From Thermoflexus hugenholtzii JAD2 (GTDB lineage: Bacteria; Chloroflexota; Anaerolineae; J036; Brachytrichaceae), in the NCBI GenBank assembly GCA_945877855.1, contig CAMDWA010000006.1:1-60077 (forward strand): a DNA stretch of 60,077 nucleotides. Reading direction: 5' to 3'. Shown here piece by piece: positions 1 to 6,712 of the stretch. The notes beneath the pieces are model-generated. The model had not been told where the DNA came from. It saw only the letters and a program-made list of their open reading frames with translations, and made no database searches. The position numbers were made by a program, and so were the translations under genes. Numbering within the stretch: position 1 is the first letter of the stretch; every line of letters starts with the position of its first letter.

Positions 1-105
1 AGATAAAGCAATCATGATAATATCATTAAAGCTGTGCGTTATATTTCGTTGATCACGTGGATCAACCAATTGTTTAATGTGAGTTTGTATATTAATTTTA
101 GAATT
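1..105 (-). CDS. ISAs1-like transposase, N-terminal fragment (cut by window edge)
   Basis: The minus-strand frame is open from about 105 to the window edge and contains DPRDQRNITHSFNDII. This fits the N-terminal DDE_Tnp_1-associated domain of ISAs1-family transposases (consensus around DPR..R....H...DI..IAL). No ATG is visible in the open segment; a TTG at 67-69 sits directly before VDPR and could be the start. Only about 35 codons are in the window, so completeness and activity cannot be judged. The IS end probably lies near 105-146, next to the abrupt end of the neighbouring membrane-protein gene. The family call rests on motif resemblance only. Confidence 0.5.
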
Positions 106-145
106 TTATATTCAGCAAAATGATATATCCCATAATGCGTTCGCC

Positions 146-586
146 CTAAGCGCTAAAAAACAACCAATGCCCAAATTCATCATCGTTAAAAATAATGATG
201 CGGCACAGGTCCGAGTCATTATTGGTATTGCAAAAACGGGTGTGCAAATAATTGGTGACTTCATGGTCGCCGTAGCTGGCGCCCATGACATAAACGCTGA
301 CGATAAATAGCACATTGAGCGCCAGAAGCGTGTTTGCCGCAGGCGTTTTGCCGTTGTTTTCGAGGTGTTTTTTGAGCAAATAAAACGCCACCAAACTCAA
401 TATCGGCAACGGCAGCATATTGATGAGATCGACCCAGCGCAAAAATTCATTCGCCGCCACAAAGCCTATGGTAAATGAGCCGAGCCGGTTGATTGAGCCA
501 AGTAGCACAACCAACGTTTGGATAGCCAGCAAAATATGAATTCGCATTAGCCGACTGGGTGATGCGAGTAGATTTTGCTGTGTCAT
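146..586 (-). CDS. Small multi-pass membrane protein, possibly 3'-truncated
   Basis: A 146-residue protein with three hydrophobic stretches (about residues 14-35, 50-68, 85-103), then a polar loop and a last aromatic run GHWLFF directly before the stop. I do not recognise a family. It overlaps the upstream SRPBCC gene by 4 nt (ATGA), so the two are translationally coupled. The end is abrupt: GHWLFF looks like the start of another membrane helix, yet the stop follows two codons later, beside a transposase-like fragment. Truncation of a longer four-helix protein by an IS is plausible but unproven. Confidence 0.6.
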   Translation of the reverse strand: MTQQNLLASPSRLMRIHILLAIQTLVVLLGSINRLGSFTIGFVAANEFLRWVDLINMLPLPILSLVAFYLLKKHLENNGKTPAANTLLALNVLFIVSVYVMGASYGDHEVTNYLHTRFCNTNNDSDLCRIIIFNDDEFGHWLFFSA

Positions 587-1164
587 GCTTTATTTGCCCC
601 CAAAATTACAGTTGGCGCTTGTAATTTTGGAATCAGGCCAGCAAAAGTTGGCGCGGGCGGTGGTGGAATTGCAGCGCGTTCGGCTTCGGTTTGGGCGTGG
701 CGATAGCGCAACTCGCGTTCGAGGCTGATCAAACCCATGCGCATGGCCCATTCATGATTGGCGGCAAAAAATGGCTTCATAATGAATGAAAAGGTGCGCA
801 AAATGGCTTTTTCGGCGACGATTTTCCAATCGTAGGTGATGATTACATCGTCATCTTGCTGTTCAAAGGTCCAAATGCCACGCCCGACAAAATCGCCCCA
901 TGCCTCAATCGTAAATCCGTAGGGATAACGATTTTCGGTGACGCGAAATTGCCATTGCAATGTATAAGGTAGCCAACCTTTGGTAAACAGGCTAATGACG
1001 CGCCCAATGCCTTGTTCGTTGCCAGTCGCTAATTGTTTAATGTCTAAATACACGGAAGGCCACCAACGGGGTAAGTCGTTGGCATTGCCGAGAATGTCGT
1101 TGATTTCTGCGAGGGTGCTTTTGACTCGCCAGTGCGTGATGAAATGATAATCATTTGTTGCCAT
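583..1164 (-). CDS. SRPBCC-fold (polyketide cyclase/START-like) protein
   Basis: A 193-residue protein with the SRPBCC/Polyketide_cyc2 pattern: THWRVKSTLAEINDILGN with WWPS (helix-grip entry), alternating beta strands (YTLQWQFRVTE, GFTIEAWG, GRGIWTFEQ, VIITYDWKI) and a long C-terminal helix. The fold binds hydrophobic ligands; the substrate is unknown. The tail after about residue 165 is Pro/Ala-rich and probably disordered. First gene of a two-gene unit, overlapping the downstream membrane-protein gene by 4 nt. An AT-rich promoter-like stretch (TATATT on the minus strand) lies just upstream, followed by a large palindrome. Confidence 0.75.
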   Translation of the reverse strand: MATNDYHFITHWRVKSTLAEINDILGNANDLPRWWPSVYLDIKQLATGNEQGIGRVISLFTKGWLPYTLQWQFRVTENRYPYGFTIEAWGDFVGRGIWTFEQQDDDVIITYDWKIVAEKAILRTFSFIMKPFFAANHEWAMRMGLISLERELRYRHAQTEAERAAIPPPPAPTFAGLIPKLQAPTVILGANKA

Positions 1165-1184
1165 GTTTTTAATATAATATTATT

Positions 1185-1242
1185 AACTACTCACAAACAA
1201 GCTCAAAAAATGATCATTTTTTGAGCTTGTTTGTGAGTAGTT
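1185..1242. repeat. 58-bp perfect palindrome
   Basis: The two 29-nt arms are exactly complementary with no loop (centre TGATCA, flanked by A6 and T6 runs). It lies 20 bp upstream of the minus-strand SRPBCC gene and before the plus-strand SnoaL-like gene. It could act as a terminator hairpin, a cruciform or an operator. No gene overlaps it. Confidence 0.9.
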
Positions 1243-1255
1243 GAATGTTAATAAT

Positions 1256-1337
1256 TTGTTGAATGGTCGAATGGTTGACTTACAAATCAACTATTCAACC
1301 AATCAACCAGTCAACTAATCAACCAATTAACCAACCG
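1256..1337. repeat. Heptanucleotide repeat array (TCAACCA type)
   Basis: Degenerate 7-nt units (AATCAACC, AGTCAACT, AATCAACC, AATTAACC) are preceded by their inverted form (GAATGGTCGAATGGTTGA), so the transcript can fold back. It lies between divergent genes just upstream of the SnoaL-like CDS. It belongs to the window-wide set of short tandemly repeated sequences (STRR-like). Confidence 0.8.
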
Positions 1338-1357
1338 CAATTACTTGTGTTTTTGTA

Positions 1358-1807
1358 ATGTTTAAATCTTCTACCGCCGAACAAGGTTGTTCACCCCAAG
1401 ATTACGCCCAAGCGATTATTGACGCTTGGAACTCACACGATCCGCGGCGTGTGGCCGAATTTTTTGCCGATAGTTATGAAGGCGAAGATATTGGGCTATC
1501 GAGCTTAATCATGGGAAAGCGTGGGGTGCGGCGTTTTGTTGCTTATACAGCTTTGGGTTTGCCCGATATTAAGTTTACGCTTGAGCAGGTGATTGCACAA
1601 GCAGATCAGATCGTATTGGTATGGCGTGCATCTGGCACTCATAGCGGCAAAGTGATGAATATTCCGCCTACAGGGCGGGTCGTTAGTTATGGCGGCATAA
1701 CCGTCTTTACGTTAGCACAGGGCAAAATTATCCGTAGTTTACGAATGTGGGACATGGCTGGAATGCTGCGGCAAATGGGGCTGCTGCCAGAATTGCCCGA
1801 GATTTAA
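1358..1807 (+). CDS. SnoaL-like / ester-cyclase family protein (NTF2 fold)
   Basis: A 149-residue protein with the SnoaL/NTF2-like layout: an N-terminal helix (AQAIIDAWNSHDPRRVAEFF), a pocket helix (RRFVAYTALGLPDIKFTLEQV), then beta strands with VVSYGGITVFTLAQGKIIRSLRMWD, the usual C-terminal sheet of ester cyclases. Length matches the family. The substrate cannot be inferred. It is monocistronic, with a repeat array upstream and a convergent FMN-binding protein downstream. Confidence 0.8.
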   Translation: MFKSSTAEQGCSPQDYAQAIIDAWNSHDPRRVAEFFADSYEGEDIGLSSLIMGKRGVRRFVAYTALGLPDIKFTLEQVIAQADQIVLVWRASGTHSGKVMNIPPTGRVVSYGGITVFTLAQGKIIRSLRMWDMAGMLRQMGLLPELPEI

Positions 1808-1898
1808 AGCTAGATAAAAGTATGGAGTAGGGGAAATGCCTTCAAGCGATGCTCCTTCAAGCATCGTTTAAAGCGGCATCGTTATCGGTGAAACCCGC

Positions 1899-2519
1899 TT
1901 AATATAGTCGTTTGACATAACTTTCAGCAATATTCTGTTCAACAGCAGCGGAGCTTAGTTCAAAGGGGCCAATTTGATCTAAAAGCATACATGACAAACT
2001 GGGCAATTGTCGTTCGTGCCATGTATTGGGCATCCACAACTCAGATCGTTTAAAGGCTTTTGCGCATTGTAAGAAACATTCGACCAATTCAACCCCGATG
2101 GCTAATTGGGGCGTTTTGCCGTGCGCTTGCAATGTTGATAATAAGGTCGGGTCGCGGGTTAGCCATGCGTGTCCATTCACACGAAATGTTTCTTCGACAC
2201 CCGGAATCATAAAGAGCAGTGCGATCGATTGCGTTTGTACGATATTGCGCAAAGTGTCGGCACGGCGATTGCCCGGGCGGTCTGGGATGACTAAGTGGGT
2301 ATCGTCAAGCACTTGCACAAAACCTGCGGGGTCGCCGCGTGGTGATACATCGCATGAGCCATCACTGCCAGTTGTGCCAATCACCATAAAGGGCGATTGT
2401 GCAATAAATGTCCGCCCGTGTTTGTCGAGCGCAGGCAATTGTTTGCGTTTGACCAATTCGCTTGGCTCACCTAAAAAGTCGCGTAACTCAGCTTCTGAAG
2501 AAATGAGGTTTTGAAACAT
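1899..2519 (-). CDS. Pyridoxamine 5'-phosphate oxidase-family FMN-binding protein
   Basis: A 206-residue split-barrel flavoprotein of the PPOX family, MSMEG_1061-like subgroup by layout. SPFMVIGTTGSDGSCDVSPRGDPAGFV and RPGNRRADTLRNIVQTQSIALLFMIPG are the typical FMN phosphate-binding and strand motifs, and VNGHAWLTRD follows. Members bind FMN or F420; the reaction here is unknown. The start is supported by a minus-strand TAAAAT box (2526-2531) exactly 6 nt before the ATG, predicting a leaderless mRNA. A strong terminator of the upstream transcript sits at 2549-2574. Confidence 0.8.
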   Translation of the reverse strand: MFQNLISSEAELRDFLGEPSELVKRKQLPALDKHGRTFIAQSPFMVIGTTGSDGSCDVSPRGDPAGFVQVLDDTHLVIPDRPGNRRADTLRNIVQTQSIALLFMIPGVEETFRVNGHAWLTRDPTLLSTLQAHGKTPQLAIGVELVECFLQCAKAFKRSELWMPNTWHERQLPSLSCMLLDQIGPFELSSAAVEQNIAESYVKRLY

Positions 2520-2525
2520 TGGGGT

Positions 2526-2531
2526 ATTTTA
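2526..2531 (-). promoter_or_regulatory. -10 box of a predicted leaderless promoter
   Basis: TAAAAT on the minus strand, with 6 nt between it and the ATG at 2519. This spacing would place transcription start at or next to the start codon. Confidence 0.5.
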
Positions 2532-2548
2532 ACCCCTGCGCAAGCAAA

Positions 2549-2574
2549 AAGCCGATGTCGTTAGACATCGGCTT
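2549..2574 (-). terminator. Rho-independent terminator
   Basis: An 11-bp perfect stem (AAGCCGATGTC / GACATCGGCTT) with a 4-nt loop. On the minus strand it is followed by TTTTTG. It ends transcription of the candidate structured RNA or of the ATP-grasp gene. Confidence 0.85.
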
Positions 2575-2745
2575 AATTGTAAAAATGGCTAGGCGCTAGC
2601 AGCACTGAACAATGATGAAACGATGATGTGTGCTCGGCGATGATGAAACTGTTATGTCTAGCGCCTTTTACCTGAACACAATCATACTGTGGTGACGGCG
2701 ACCTCGCAACGGACGAAGGACTGGTACCGTATCACTTTTATTATC
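2575..2745 (-). ncRNA. Candidate structured RNA of unknown class
   Basis: The ~410-nt space between two minus-strand genes holds a folded segment and no credible CDS. On the minus strand there is a GATAAT-like box near 2740. Next come a hairpin closing GTGA(ta)CGG with CCGTCAC, then a 9-bp stem AGGCGCTAG (2659-2667) with CTAGCGCCT (2590-2598). That stem encloses a short AGCAC/GTGCT helix and two copies of GTTTCATCATYG, and the perfect terminator follows. I tried SRP, 6S, tmRNA and common riboswitch signatures and matched none. It could also be the 3' UTR of the ATP-grasp mRNA. Confidence 0.3.
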
Positions 2746-2930
2746 TTTGCCACACACACTTGAAAAAAGTGAAGAAAACACCAAGAGATAGCCATTTTTA
2801 TAGTCTATCATCGCATTGCAGACATTTGAGATTTACCTTTATTTCTGTCATCTTGCCTCTCTTGTTGCAATGCTGTGGCGAAAATATGACAAAAAATGAA
2901 GACAGACAAACTTGTGCTATCCGACCAGAT

Positions 2931-4127
2931 CTACTCTCGGCCCGTCTCAAGCGGCGGCTGCCAAGTGACAAAATCGTGCATGAAACGTGGGGCATATTGC
3001 ACCAACAACTGCTCAACCCGCTCGGCGCTTGGCGAGCTAACAATGAGACCGGCGTGCCATTGTTTGTGCAAACGCCATACCACCTCGTTATCGCCATAGG
3101 CCGACATATCGGGGTATTCTTGTTTTGCCAAACATTGAATCACACCCGAATAACCGGTGTGCATGGTCGGCAATTCGTATTCTTCGCCGCGCAAATGCGC
3201 CAGTTCAATTCGCGCCCATTCGCGCCAAGGGTTCATGCCGGTAGCATATTCGATCATATCGGCAATATTGGCCCCACCGACACGTGCAGCGGCTTCAAGA
3301 AACAGAAAATCATCTGAGCCATTTGGCTTTAAGAATTCAATATGATTGATGCCGCGCACCATGCCTAAGCTTTCGATGACGCGGGCATTCATTGCTAACA
3401 AGGCTTGGGCATCGGGGTGGTCGGGTGACATTGATCGGGTGGTGAATACCCCACCGCCATGCGATACCGTAAGGGGCGGCAAGCCATATTTATGCACCAC
3501 TGAAAATTTAATTTTGCCATCCCAAACAATCGTATCCACATGAAAAACATCACTCGGTACAAATTTTTCGAGCAAATAATGCGATTGATTGTCGCCCCAC
3601 TGGTTAAGCCAGCGCCATACTTCGCTCGCATTAGCACATTTTTTAATTCCCATCGAGCCAGCTTCATAACGTGGCTTTAAGAGCCAAGGCCCCGGCACAC
3701 GTTGCATAAATTCATTGAGGGTTGGGTGATGAAAAACCGCCGAAAATTCTGGCACAGCAATGCCGCATTCACGTGCGCGTAAGCGCATTGCCAATTTATC
3801 GCGAAACATGCGGGTAACGCTTTCGCCCATGCCGGGCAGCCGCAGATGTTCGCGCAACGTGGCGGCGGTACTGACCTCATAATCGTCTAATGGAATAATT
3901 TGATCGATTTTTTCAGTGCGGGCCAAATAGCTAACCGCATTTTGAATATTTGTAATATCAAGCAAACTTGGCATGACATATTTTTCGTCAATAAGATCCA
4001 TCGGCCAAGGGTCATTTTTGATCGCTTCGGGCACAATCATCAAAATACGGCAACCCTGCCGTTTCAATTCTTCGATTAAAGGCATACCTTTGAAATGGCT
4101 GGTAATACAGAGGATGGTAAGTGACAT
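2931..4127 (-). CDS. ATP-grasp domain protein (CarB/PylC-like)
   Basis: A 398-residue ATP-grasp ligase-like protein: a Rossmann-like pre-ATP domain (SLTILCITSHFKGMPLIEELK), then the ATP-grasp fold with WLLKPRYEAGSMGI (nucleotide lysine and glycine loop), HYLLEKFVPSDVFHVD, and the Mg-binding FLFLEAAARVGGANI. Such enzymes join a carboxylate to an amine or thiol via an acyl phosphate; the substrates are unknown here. It is monocistronic. TAAAAT lies 6 nt before the ATG on the minus strand (4134-4139), so the mRNA is probably leaderless. I see no biosynthetic partner nearby. Confidence 0.8.
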   Translation of the reverse strand: MSLTILCITSHFKGMPLIEELKRQGCRILMIVPEAIKNDPWPMDLIDEKYVMPSLLDITNIQNAVSYLARTEKIDQIIPLDDYEVSTAATLREHLRLPGMGESVTRMFRDKLAMRLRARECGIAVPEFSAVFHHPTLNEFMQRVPGPWLLKPRYEAGSMGIKKCANASEVWRWLNQWGDNQSHYLLEKFVPSDVFHVDTIVWDGKIKFSVVHKYGLPPLTVSHGGGVFTTRSMSPDHPDAQALLAMNARVIESLGMVRGINHIEFLKPNGSDDFLFLEAAARVGGANIADMIEYATGMNPWREWARIELAHLRGEEYELPTMHTGYSGVIQCLAKQEYPDMSAYGDNEVVWRLHKQWHAGLIVSSPSAERVEQLLVQYAPRFMHDFVTWQPPLETGRE

Positions 4128-4133
4128 AGCCGT

Positions 4134-4139
4134 ATTTTA
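4134..4139 (-). promoter_or_regulatory. -10 box of a predicted leaderless promoter
   Basis: TAAAAT (within TATAAAAT) on the minus strand, 6 nt before the ATG of the ATP-grasp gene at 4127. Confidence 0.5.
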
Positions 4140-4199
4140 TACCTTTACTATGTCTTTGAACAGCTTACCCCAACGAGCTAACGACCTTTATCGCTCACG

Positions 4200-4262
4200 A
4201 TATCCCTTAAGAAAGGGAGCCGCTTTATATCCAAATTAGCACTTCACCTTTTAGGAATTTGC
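4200..4262. repeat. Partial copy of a dispersed palindromic element
   Basis: The segment ends in CTTCACCTTTTAGGAATTTG, close to the right ends of the elements near 34590 and 56810 (CCTTCAT.TTTTAG..ATTTGCGCT). A short imperfect hairpin (TCCCTTAAGAAAGGGA) lies within it. It looks like a degenerate member of the same family. Confidence 0.45.
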
Positions 4263-4324
4263 TTTAATATAGAAAATTTAAGGCAATTTCTCGACCTTAC
4301 TAATGATGAGACTAAGGTTATAGG

Positions 4325-4401
4325 GTCTGTTTCGAATACAATATGCACTGGTTGATGTGGTTATGCAAGGTTTCCACATCATACGATATAACGAAATAGA
4401 C
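4325..4401 (+). promoter_or_regulatory. Nested stem-loop upstream of the sugar ABC ATPase
   Basis: An outer 10-bp stem (GTCTGTTTCG 4325-4334 with CGAAATAGAC 4392-4401, one G-U pair) encloses an 8-bp stem (TGATGTGG 4353-4360 with CCACATCA 4374-4381). It lies about 90 nt before the ATPase start. It could be a 5'-UTR control structure or an operator with two dyads; no known class was recognised. Confidence 0.4.
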
Positions 4402-4489
4402 ACGAACAATGGGTTCGTCAAAATATTTTGCTAAATCGTCGACTATATTTATTAAAACAAACTGTCAAAAACCAGCAGAGGAAAATATT

Positions 4490-5593
4490 ATGGCAAGCGT
4501 TACGTTCGAGCATGTAACCAAAAAGTATGCAGGAGATGTCACTGCGGTCAAAGACCTCAACATTTCCATCGCGGATCGCGAATTTTTAGTATTCGTCGGT
4601 CCATCGGGTTGTGGCAAAACCACGTCATTGCGTATGTTGGCTGGGCTAGAAGAAATTAGCGAAGGCAAAATTTATATTGGTGATCGCGTTGTAAACGACG
4701 TTGCACCAAAAGATCGCGATATTGCGATGGTGTTCCAGTCTTACGCTTTGTACCCACACATGAGCGTGTATGACAACATGGCATTTGGTTTGAAATTGCG
4801 CAAAGTGCCCAAGCCCGAAATTGACAAGCGTGTAAAAGAAGCCGCTGGTCGCCTCGGCATTCAGCATTTGCTAGATCGCAAGCCCAAGCAACTATCGGGT
4901 GGTCAGCGCCAACGTGTGGCCGTAGGTCGCGCCATTGTGCGTAACCCTGCCGTGTTCTTGATGGACGAACCACTCTCGAACTTGGATGCCAAGTTGCGTG
5001 TGCAAGCCCGTGCTGAAATTAGCAAGTTGCACCAGCAATTGGGCACGACCTTCATCTACGTCACCCACGACCAAGTTGAAGCCATGACCATGGGCACTCG
5101 TATTGCGGTGATGAAAGATGGTTTGTTGATGCAAATTGACACCCCGCAAAACCTTTATGATCGCCCCGACAATGTGTTTGTCGCTGGTTTCATTGGTAGC
5201 CCCAGCATGAACTTGTTTGATGCCACCTTAACAGGCGATGGCAATGATGTTTATGTTGACACCGGAGCCTTCCGTGTCAAGATTCCAGAAACCCGAGCTG
5301 GGACTTATCGCTCAATGCGTGGCAAGCAAGTTATTTTTGGGTTGCGCCCAGAAAATATTCATGACTCAAACTTCACCCCGCCCGGTATTCATTCACAAGA
5401 GATCGAAGCTCAGGTCGAAGTGACCGAATTGATGGGCAACGAAGTCATCGTATACCTCAATTCAAAGGGTAAGTCGATGCTCGCTCGTGTTGACCCGCGC
5501 ACCCAAGCCCGTGTTGGTAATACGATCAAAGTGGCATTGAATATGGATGTATTCCATATTTTCGATAAGCAAACCGAAAAGGCTGTTCGCTAA
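4490..5593 (+). CDS. Sugar ABC transporter ATP-binding protein (UgpC/MsmK/MalK type)
   Basis: A 367-residue CUT1-family ATPase that powers sugar uptake. It has Walker A GPSGCGKT, a Q-loop FQSYALYPHMSVYDN, the signature LSGGQRQRVAVGRA, Walker B VFLMDEPLSNLDA and the H-loop VTHDQVEAMTMG. A C-terminal TOBE/OB region follows (NLFDATLTGDGNDVY, FGLRPENIHD), as in MalK-type subunits. The ATG at 4490 is chosen because AGAGGA precedes it; an upstream in-frame start would add 27 atypical residues. No permease or binding protein is adjacent, which fits a shared ATPase serving several sugar transporters. A double terminator follows. Confidence 0.93.
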   Translation: MASVTFEHVTKKYAGDVTAVKDLNISIADREFLVFVGPSGCGKTTSLRMLAGLEEISEGKIYIGDRVVNDVAPKDRDIAMVFQSYALYPHMSVYDNMAFGLKLRKVPKPEIDKRVKEAAGRLGIQHLLDRKPKQLSGGQRQRVAVGRAIVRNPAVFLMDEPLSNLDAKLRVQARAEISKLHQQLGTTFIYVTHDQVEAMTMGTRIAVMKDGLLMQIDTPQNLYDRPDNVFVAGFIGSPSMNLFDATLTGDGNDVYVDTGAFRVKIPETRAGTYRSMRGKQVIFGLRPENIHDSNFTPPGIHSQEIEAQVEVTELMGNEVIVYLNSKGKSMLARVDPRTQARVGNTIKVALNMDVFHIFDKQTEKAVR

Positions 5594-5603
5594 AAAGATG
5601 TAA

Positions 5604-5644
5604 TGCCAAAATCATTATCCGGCGACCGGACAGTGATTTTGGCA
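5604..5644 (+). terminator. Terminator-like hairpin after the ABC ATPase
   Basis: An 11-bp stem TGCCAAAATCA (5604-5614) / TGATTTTGGCA (5634-5644) with a small inner CCGG/CCGG helix, followed by AAAATTTGTTTT. Confidence 0.65.
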
Positions 5645-5670
5645 AAAATTTGTTTTATAACGCAAACAAA

Positions 5671-5701
5671 AACGCCGAGCTTAAAAAAGCTCGGCGTTTT
5701 T
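5671..5701. terminator. Bidirectional Rho-independent terminator
   Basis: AACGCCGAGCTT / AAGCTCGGCGTT, a 12-bp perfect stem with A runs before and T runs after. It serves both the plus-strand ABC ATPase and the convergent cytochrome operon. Confidence 0.9.
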
Positions 5702-5718
5702 TGTTGTATCGAGTACGC

Positions 5719-6630
5719 TTAACGCAACGTTACTAAATAAGCAATAAGATTTTCAAGTTCTTCGGGCTTAAGAATCTTATCTAGGTTTGCAGTCATCACA
5801 CCTGATGCACATGCACCCTGCGGACAATCTGGCACAACATAAGTGTTCGGAGCCAAAATAGATTCACGGATATAACCTGCGGCATCGGTTGCTTTGCCAC
5901 CAGCGGCCTTATAGTCAGCTTGGGTCACACGTTTTTCGGCGGTTGAGGCTAACTTATTGAGGGTTGGGCCGACTGCACCTGTAGCAATGCCACGAATAGC
6001 ATGACAAGCGGTGCAGCCACCTGCGCCTTTAAATACTTCTAAACCAGCGTTTTCCTTGGGGCCAAGTGGAATTGGTGTTGGCTGTGGGCCAGAACCAGCG
6101 CCCGGCTTGGGGGCATCAACAACACCATCGGTAAAGGGTTTTTGTTTCCAGTTCGCCACAAATTTGGTCACATTTCTAATTTGGTCATCGCGTAATGGGC
6201 CACCAAAGCGTTGTGAAAATGGTGGGTGATTTTGTTCCCAAACTTGGCTGCTCTTGATAGGAATACCCGAAGCGGTGACAGCTTCGATATAACCCTCAAG
6301 CGTCCCGATCCAACCAATATCTTTTAGGCGCTGGCTCGGCGTGGTTTTTGTTCCTAAAAAGGCAACACTGCTAATGGCAGGCGCTGCACCATCCGCACCT
6401 TTGCCTTGCAATCCGTGGCAACGTGCGCATTGTTCAAAATAGACTTTGGCACCTGCTTCAGTGAGCCGGCCTTCAAAAGATTCGTCGTTGGTCTTAAGTT
6501 GAGCCGCGACCATGTCCGTGAGGCCAACAATACCGCAGGTTGCTAATGACAGCACGATACCCACTAATCCGGTAACAATGCGTAACCCGAAGCTGGGTTT
6601 AAACGTGATAATTTTGTAAAAAAGATTCAT
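5719..6630 (-). CDS. Membrane-anchored diheme cytochrome c of the bc-type complex
   Basis: A 303-residue protein with one N-terminal membrane anchor (about residues 19-36) and two cytochrome c domains with CARCH (residues 68-72) and CTACH (206-210). A Pro/Gly linker (PKPGAGSGPQPTPIPLGP) separates them. The late Met in GVMTANLDKI is a candidate sixth ligand. As the last gene of the Rieske-cyt b-cyt c operon, it would take electrons from the Rieske cluster and pass them to a terminal acceptor outside the membrane. The two-heme form resembles QcrC-type subunits, but the anchor here is N-terminal. Confidence 0.88.
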   Translation of the reverse strand: MNLFYKIITFKPSFGLRIVTGLVGIVLSLATCGIVGLTDMVAAQLKTNDESFEGRLTEAGAKVYFEQCARCHGLQGKGADGAAPAISSVAFLGTKTTPSQRLKDIGWIGTLEGYIEAVTASGIPIKSSQVWEQNHPPFSQRFGGPLRDDQIRNVTKFVANWKQKPFTDGVVDAPKPGAGSGPQPTPIPLGPKENAGLEVFKGAGGCTACHAIRGIATGAVGPTLNKLASTAEKRVTQADYKAAGGKATDAAGYIRESILAPNTYVVPDCPQGACASGVMTANLDKILKPEELENLIAYLVTLR

Positions 6631-6640
6631 GTCTTTTCAT

Positions 6641-6701
6641 TTGTCATCATTGTTGAATACGATGCTTTGATTAGAGCATAGTGATCCAACAATGATGACA
6701 A
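6641..6701. promoter_or_regulatory. Intercistronic hairpin between cyt b and cyt c
   Basis: TTGTCATCATTGTTG (6641-6655) pairs perfectly with CAACAATGATGACAA (6687-6701) around an inner ATGCT/AGCAT hairpin. There is no long U tract, so it is more likely an mRNA processing or stability element that sets the cyt c dosage than a full terminator. Confidence 0.6.
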
Positions 6702-6712
6702 GTTCATCAATT

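Noticed and set aside
2026..2514. 162-codon plus-strand frame opposite the FMN-binding protein
   Set aside because: The minus-strand frame has clear PPOX motifs and a promoter; this one has none.
2581..2760. 6S, tmRNA, SRP RNA or a known riboswitch in this gap
   Set aside because: No long closing stem with central bubble, no tRNA-like end, no GGAAG SRP tetraloop region and no known aptamer consensus could be found.
2760..3317. 185-codon plus-strand frame entering the ATP-grasp gene from the gap
   Set aside because: Cysteine-rich, no recognised domain, antisense to a well-supported gene.
4645..5149. Minus-strand frames opposite the sugar ABC ATPase
   Set aside because: Shadows of a gene with all ATPase motifs.
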